From contig CANRPV010000053.1 of assembly GCA_947632575.1 (NCBI GenBank), forward strand, positions 1 through 9,181: a stretch of DNA of 9,181 nucleotides, written 5' to 3'. The translations under genes and the position numbers were made by a program. This document shows positions 5,804 to 9,181 of this stretch, one piece after another; within the stretch, counting starts at the first letter, position 1, and each line of letters starts with the position of its first letter. Below the pieces are notes generated by a model. The model saw nothing but the letters and a program-made list of their open reading frames with translations. It did no database searches and was not told the DNA's origin. The DNA comes from an uncultured Eggerthellaceae bacterium. Lineage in GTDB: Bacteria > Actinomycetota > Coriobacteriia > Coriobacteriales > Eggerthellaceae.

Positions 5804-7231
5804 TTGGATCTTGCCGAGAAGCTGGAGATTCTCGCAGACGCGGCCAAATATGATGTGGCCTGCACCTCTTCAGGTATCTCCCGCCAAGCGAAAGAGGGGT
5901 TCCTTGGCAAAGCCACGGTAGCGGGCTGCTGTCATAGCTTTTCAGCCGACGGACGCTGCATAACCCTCCTCAAGGTTCTGATGACCAACGTATGTATCTA
6001 CGATTGCGCCTATTGCGTGAACCGGATCAGCAATCCCGACGTCAAACGAACGGCCTTCACCCCTCGGGAGCTCGCAGACCTCACCATTGGTTTTTATCGG
6101 CGCAATTACATCGAAGGGCTCTTCCTCAGCTCCGGAGTGATAAAAAACCCTGATTACACCACTGAGCTGATGATTGACACCCTCAAGTTGCTCCGGGGCG
6201 AGTACCGTTTTAGAGGTTATATCCACGCGAAAGCGATTCCGGGCACCTCACCTGAGCTGATCGAAACCTTGGGCTATCTCTCTGATCGTATGAGCGTAAA
6301 CCTTGAGCTTCCCTCCCAAGCAAGCCTCAGGCGGCTCGCACCCGATAAAAGCGGACTTAGCATCTTTAATCCCATGCGCCAAATTAGTGAAAGCATCGCT
6401 GATGATCGTGAAACTCATGCGCTCACGCGCAAGAGAAAAACCACCTACCTCGCGAAAGTAAAGCCTGCCCACAAGGACAGAGCCTTCGTTCCCGCCGGTC
6501 AAAGCACCCAGATGATCATCGGTGCAAGCCCGGAAAGTGACTATCACATCCTGCGACTGTCCGCCGCCCTCTATAAGACGGTATCTCTCAAACGGGTCTT
6601 TTTCAGCGCCTATCTGCCGGTCACCAACGATGAGCGGCTCCCCTCCACAGACGCCATTCAGCTCAATCGGGAACATCGACTCTACCAGGCTGACTGGCTT
6701 TTGCGCTTCTACGAGTTCGGCGTCGATGAAATCATCGATCAAGCCCATCCTTTTCTTGACCTTGAGGTTGACCCGAAAGCCAACTGGGCTCTCAATCACC
6801 TCGACTTCTTTCCGGTAGAGGTCAACACCGCCCCCTACGAGGCGCTTTTACGCGTGCCAGGCATTGGAGTAAGAGGAGCGCGGCTTATCCTTCGCGCGCG
6901 CAGAACGTCAACCCTCGGCGAGGATGAGTTGCGCAAGCTCGGAATCGCCTTCAAAAGGGCTCGTTTTTTCATAACCTGCAAACACAAATATGCTGGTATC
7001 GGAGTGGAGTTTAGCCCCGAATCCCTCAGGGCTCAGCTGGCACAACCCATCAAGGGTGGATCCCATGGAAGACGCTCGGCAAAGACGGCACCGGGACAAT
7101 TAAGCCTTTTTGACTCCCTCAATGAGGTGACAGAGCTACCTAAGCCAGCCACCACACCTTTGCCGGCACCCTCAGATGAAAAATTATTGGACGTAGGCTC
7201 TTCCGATGAACCGGAGTTGTTGTTCGCATGA
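5804..7231 (+). CDS. Putative DNA modification/repair radical SAM protein (TIGR03916 type)
   Basis: From the TTG at 5804 the protein has 475 residues and begins DLAEKLEILADAAKYDVACTSSG, typical of this family; GGGAGGGGG lies seven bases upstream. The open frame reaches back to 5720, but that would start inside the promoter. The radical SAM cluster motif is C64-x3-C68-x2-C71 (VCIYDCAYC), expected to hold the [4Fe-4S] cluster that cleaves S-adenosylmethionine. Extra cysteines lie at 20, 42, 43 and 52. FYRRNYIEGLFLSSGV and GYIHAKAIPGTSPELI are strong family signatures. Residues about 340-375 (APYEALLRVPGIGVRGARLI) form a helix-hairpin-helix, a DNA-binding fold. A low-complexity tail follows, with QLSLF at 432-436, an exact match to the beta sliding clamp-binding motif. 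The gene overlaps its DUF4130 partner by ATGA. Family members are widely paired with that partner and thought to act on DNA; the reaction is not established. Confidence 0.92.
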   Translation: MDLAEKLEILADAAKYDVACTSSGISRQAKEGFLGKATVAGCCHSFSADGRCITLLKVLMTNVCIYDCAYCVNRISNPDVKRTAFTPRELADLTIGFYRRNYIEGLFLSSGVIKNPDYTTELMIDTLKLLRGEYRFRGYIHAKAIPGTSPELIETLGYLSDRMSVNLELPSQASLRRLAPDKSGLSIFNPMRQISESIADDRETHALTRKRKTTYLAKVKPAHKDRAFVPAGQSTQMIIGASPESDYHILRLSAALYKTVSLKRVFFSAYLPVTNDERLPSTDAIQLNREHRLYQADWLLRFYEFGVDEIIDQAHPFLDLEVDPKANWALNHLDFFPVEVNTAPYEALLRVPGIGVRGARLILRARRTSTLGEDELRKLGIAFKRARFFITCKHKYAGIGVEFSPESLRAQLAQPIKGGSHGRRSAKTAPGQLSLFDSLNEVTELPKPATTPLPAPSDEKLLDVGSSDEPELLFA

Positions 7232-8097
7232 GTCAGCCGGAGCTCTATGATGATTTGGCCTATAGCTATGACGGTAGTCTTGAGGGACTGCTCTCAGCCA
7301 TATTCGCCGCTTATGAACGCCACGAACATCCACGAGACATTGCCCCTGAGGGGCAGGTTCAGCTTCGCTTGGGCCAACAACTAAGCTTCATTCCGACGGA
7401 TCGCTCTCATGCCCTCCGCGTACAACGAGGACTCTGCGGGCGCTGCGGCGAAGGAGCCTTTAACGCCCTAAAGTATGCCTTTCTCTCCGATGAACCGCAG
7501 GCGGGTACGTTTATCTATGAATTCGTGCGATACGCAATGGACTCACGGGCGCATTCGGAGTGCTCAAGCTGTAGCCACAAAAATCACTGTAGCGGCATCT
7601 GCACTCGCAGACCAAGCGCCCATGGCATCATGTCACAGATCACTCACCCGAAGGTCGAGCCGATCTTTCGCCTGGCGCGTGCGGTGGACAACGAACGCCA
7701 CCACATGCTTCAATTTCTTCGTTTTGAGGCGCTTGAGGGAAACCTCTGGTACGCTCGGTGCAATCCGAAAGCTTCGGTGGTGCCTCTGATCATGGATCAC
7801 TTCAGCGGTCGCTTCAATACGCAATCCTTCATCATCCATGATGAGGTTCACCAGATGGCGGGTGTCTATAGTGGCAAGGATTGGTACTTGGTAGATTTAG
7901 GTCGCGATTCGCAATCGGAGCTTAATCTTCCCCCGAAGACCGCCATGGAAGATCTCATGGCGAAATCCTGGCGCCGCTTCTATCGAAAAGTCGCCGTGGA
8001 GTCACGCTATAATCCGGAGCTTCGTCGGCAGTTTATGCCGGTGCGTCTCTGGAAAAACCTAACCGAGATGCAGGTTGATCTTACCGAATCTTTTTGA
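7228..8097 (+). CDS. DUF4130 / TIGR03915 putative DNA metabolism protein with extra cysteines
   Basis: A 289-residue protein starting on the ATGA overlap with the radical SAM gene, so the two are coupled. Family features: YDGSLEGLLSAIFAAYERHEHP (14-35), SHALRVQRGL (60-69), AFLSDEP (84-90), HPKVEPIFRLARAVDNERHHMLQFLRF (140-166), HFSGRFNTQSFIIHDEV (191-207), and the C-terminal KSWRRFYRKVAVESRYNPELRRQFMPVRLWKNLTEM. In other genomes the domain is sometimes fused to a uracil-DNA glycosylase; here the protein ends without one. Unusual are six cysteines: C70-x2-C73, and C112-x2-C115-x5-C121-x3-C125 in a polar stretch (about 105-135) between two conserved parts. This could bind zinc or an Fe-S cluster. 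I know of no such motif as standard in the family, but cannot check. Probable role: partner in the DNA repair or modification step of the radical SAM enzyme. Confidence 0.88.
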   Translation: MSQPELYDDLAYSYDGSLEGLLSAIFAAYERHEHPRDIAPEGQVQLRLGQQLSFIPTDRSHALRVQRGLCGRCGEGAFNALKYAFLSDEPQAGTFIYEFVRYAMDSRAHSECSSCSHKNHCSGICTRRPSAHGIMSQITHPKVEPIFRLARAVDNERHHMLQFLRFEALEGNLWYARCNPKASVVPLIMDHFSGRFNTQSFIIHDEVHQMAGVYSGKDWYLVDLGRDSQSELNLPPKTAMEDLMAKSWRRFYRKVAVESRYNPELRRQFMPVRLWKNLTEMQVDLTESF

Positions 8098-8119
8098 TCT
8101 ACACGCCACTCAGATCAAA
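8093..8119. repeat. Inverted repeat across two convergent stop codons
   Basis: TTTGATCT (8093-8100) and AGATCAAA (8112-8119) are perfectly complementary over eight bases around an 11-base loop. The stops of the convergent DUF4130 (8095-8097) and PflX-type (8099-8101) genes both lie in or next to the left arm. No T-run follows the hairpin in either direction, so it may be a weak bidirectional terminator or a 3'-end stabiliser. Confidence 0.45.
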
Positions 8120-9052
8120 GGCGGGTATGAAGCTTTCTTCGCAGGTTTGTCCCTCCTGCCAGAAATAGTCCTCAAAGCCTAGATCATCGGCATAATCAAG
8201 CAAAGCCTCATACTCTTCATCTGTCACCGTTTGAGCCAAAGCCGGTTCCCGCTCCAAGGTTTTGATGGCGCGAATGTCTCCCCGATCTGCGGCTTCTTTG
8301 ATCACCGGCGTGTATTGGTTCATGAGTGAAAGCAGTATTCGCCCCTTGAAAGAGCTCGCCAGCATATCGAGCACGGCCTTTGAATCGTCCAGATGCCCCG
8401 GTAGGAGCAGATGGCGTACGACTACGCCTCCGATGAGGCGCTGCTGGCCTTGATACTCATCGAAACGCGGAAGGCCTGCGGTCTTAATCATGGCCTCCGT
8501 AGCGGCTCTGGTTACCTCTGGATAATCTGGAGCCCCGGAAAGCCGGCGAGCGAGATCAGGAGAGGCGTATTTGAAATCACTGAGGTAGATCTGAACAAGA
8601 CCCTCGTTGGCAAAAATCTGCTCTGACGTCTCATAACCGCTCGTATTCCACATGACAGGCAGACTCAAACCCAAGGATCGCGCCTGTTTGATGCTCTCGC
8701 GAAGCTGCACCGCATAATGAGTCGGGGTCACGAGATTGATGTTAAGCGCCCCTTGTTTTTCCAGATCGATCATGCGGAGGGCTAATTCCCGCGCATCGAT
8801 TGCTTTTCCGAACCCCGCATGGGCTATGACGGCGTTTTGACAGTAGATACAACCAAGGGAGCAGTGAGAAAAGAAAATGGCTCCACTGCCACCCTGAGCG
8901 CTCAAAGGTGGCTCTTCCCACTGATGCAAACCGATGCGGGCAACCCTCATCGAAGCATCCGCACCGCAAACACCCAGCTGTCCTTCGGCGCGATTAGCGC
9001 CACAGGCCCGCGGGCAAATCATGCAGGAACTCATCGGATCTGTCGAGGTCAT
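8099..9052 (-). CDS. PflX-type radical SAM Fe-S protein (COG1313)
   Basis: A 317-residue protein of the radical SAM superfamily, related to pyruvate-formate-lyase-activating enzymes. The N-terminus has a cysteine cluster C10-x2-C13-PRA-C17-G-ANR-x8-C29-G, then EEPPLS-x4-GSGAIFFS leading into the radical SAM motif C64-SLG-C68-IY-C71-QN. Further family signatures are NLVTPTHY, VMWNTSGYE, YLSDFKYA and VVVRHLLLPGHL. The N-terminal cysteines may hold an auxiliary metal site. The target of the family is not known. The start ATG has no Shine-Dalgarno; a TAAAAT box ends seven bases before it, suggesting a leaderless transcript. A second ATG at codon 7 also lacks an SD. The gene converges on the DUF4130 gene with one base between the stops, so nothing links it by operon to that pair. 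Confidence 0.9.
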   Translation of the reverse strand: MTSTDPMSSCMICPRACGANRAEGQLGVCGADASMRVARIGLHQWEEPPLSAQGGSGAIFFSHCSLGCIYCQNAVIAHAGFGKAIDARELALRMIDLEKQGALNINLVTPTHYAVQLRESIKQARSLGLSLPVMWNTSGYETSEQIFANEGLVQIYLSDFKYASPDLARRLSGAPDYPEVTRAATEAMIKTAGLPRFDEYQGQQRLIGGVVVRHLLLPGHLDDSKAVLDMLASSFKGRILLSLMNQYTPVIKEAADRGDIRAIKTLEREPALAQTVTDEEYEALLDYADDLGFEDYFWQEGQTCEESFIPAFDLSGV

Positions 9053-9059
9053 AGCTAAG

Positions 9060-9065
9060 ATTTTA
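9060..9065 (-). promoter_or_regulatory. -10-like box for the PflX-type gene
   Basis: TAAAAT on the minus strand ends seven bases before the ATG, placing the predicted start at or next to the A of the start codon. The nearest -35-like TTGAAA (9091-9086) is 20 bases away, longer than usual, so this promoter is tentative. Confidence 0.3.
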
Positions 9066-9179
9066 GTTTGATGTCATTCCGGCGGTTTCAAGCGGACACG
9101 AGATCGAATCAGGCACATAGCCGCAAGACGATGTGCAATCGCAAGTCGGCTTAGCGATAGGCATCCTCACCTGCGATAT
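9063..9179 (-). other. Ambiguous 3' end of an upstream minus-strand gene, or small cysteine-rich ORF
   Basis: Two minus-strand frames are open at the right edge. One reads YIAGEDAYR and stops at 9151, with ordinary codons, and may be the end of an upstream gene. The other stays open to a TAA at 9063 and includes a possible 33-residue peptide from an ATG at 9164 (MPIAKPTCDCTSSCGYVP at its start, cysteines at 8, 10, 14 and 23). It has no clear Shine-Dalgarno, and its stop overlaps the -10-like box of the next gene. I cannot tell which frame, if either, is coding. Confidence 0.2.
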
Positions 9180-9181
9180 AG

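Noticed and set aside
6248..6799. 183-codon minus-strand open frame inside the radical SAM gene
   Set aside because: It is antisense to a strongly recognised family protein, has no ribosome-binding site, and its translation shows no domain; it is a shadow of the codon bias of the real gene.

Overview
The window most resembles a moderate-GC actinomycete of the class Coriobacteriia. The strongest hint is the DUF6273 lipoprotein at 1890-2870, whose layout (LAGC lipobox, a WDELSQ-like segment, a C-terminal WWGRSP...GVVPGFCL signature) I associate with lipoproteins of gut and oral Coriobacteriia. The codon use, the GTG and TTG starts and the anaerobe-type radical SAM enzymes fit. This assignment is inference from family resemblance, not from a marker gene.

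Left part (1-2920). A two-gene minus-strand unit runs out of the left edge. It holds a single-pass membrane protein of unknown function and, overlapping its stop by four bases, a secreted thermonuclease-like (SNase-fold) protein cut by the window edge. Facing away from it is pyrE, encoding orotate phosphoribosyltransferase for UMP synthesis. Then comes the DUF6273 lipoprotein gene, which ends in a strong hairpin.

Middle (2960-5703). tRNA-Thr(UGU) lies on the minus strand with its own promoter and terminator. Behind it is a six-segment voltage-gated potassium channel on the minus strand, and divergent from that a plus-strand MFS transporter with an acidic cytoplasmic N-terminus.

Right part (5704-9181). 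This is the most interesting segment. A two-gene operon with ATGA overlap encodes the radical SAM protein of the putative DNA modification/repair family (TIGR03916) and its constant partner, a DUF4130/TIGR03915 protein. Three features point to real DNA-repair work. A near-palindromic LexA-like box sits on the predicted transcription start. The radical SAM protein has a helix-hairpin-helix segment and an exact QLSLF beta-clamp-binding motif in its tail. The DUF4130 partner carries six extra cysteines, including CxxCx5Cx3C, that could hold a metal or Fe-S cluster. Facing this operon tail to tail, one base away, is a PflX-type (COG1313) radical SAM protein on the minus strand, possibly translated from a leaderless mRNA. 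The last 120 bases hold only a promoter-like box and an ambiguous end of an upstream minus-strand gene.

The proposed working model is a damage-inducible, clamp-tethered radical-SAM repair module. The family membership is recognised. The regulation, the clamp tether and the extra metal site are hypotheses from sequence motifs.
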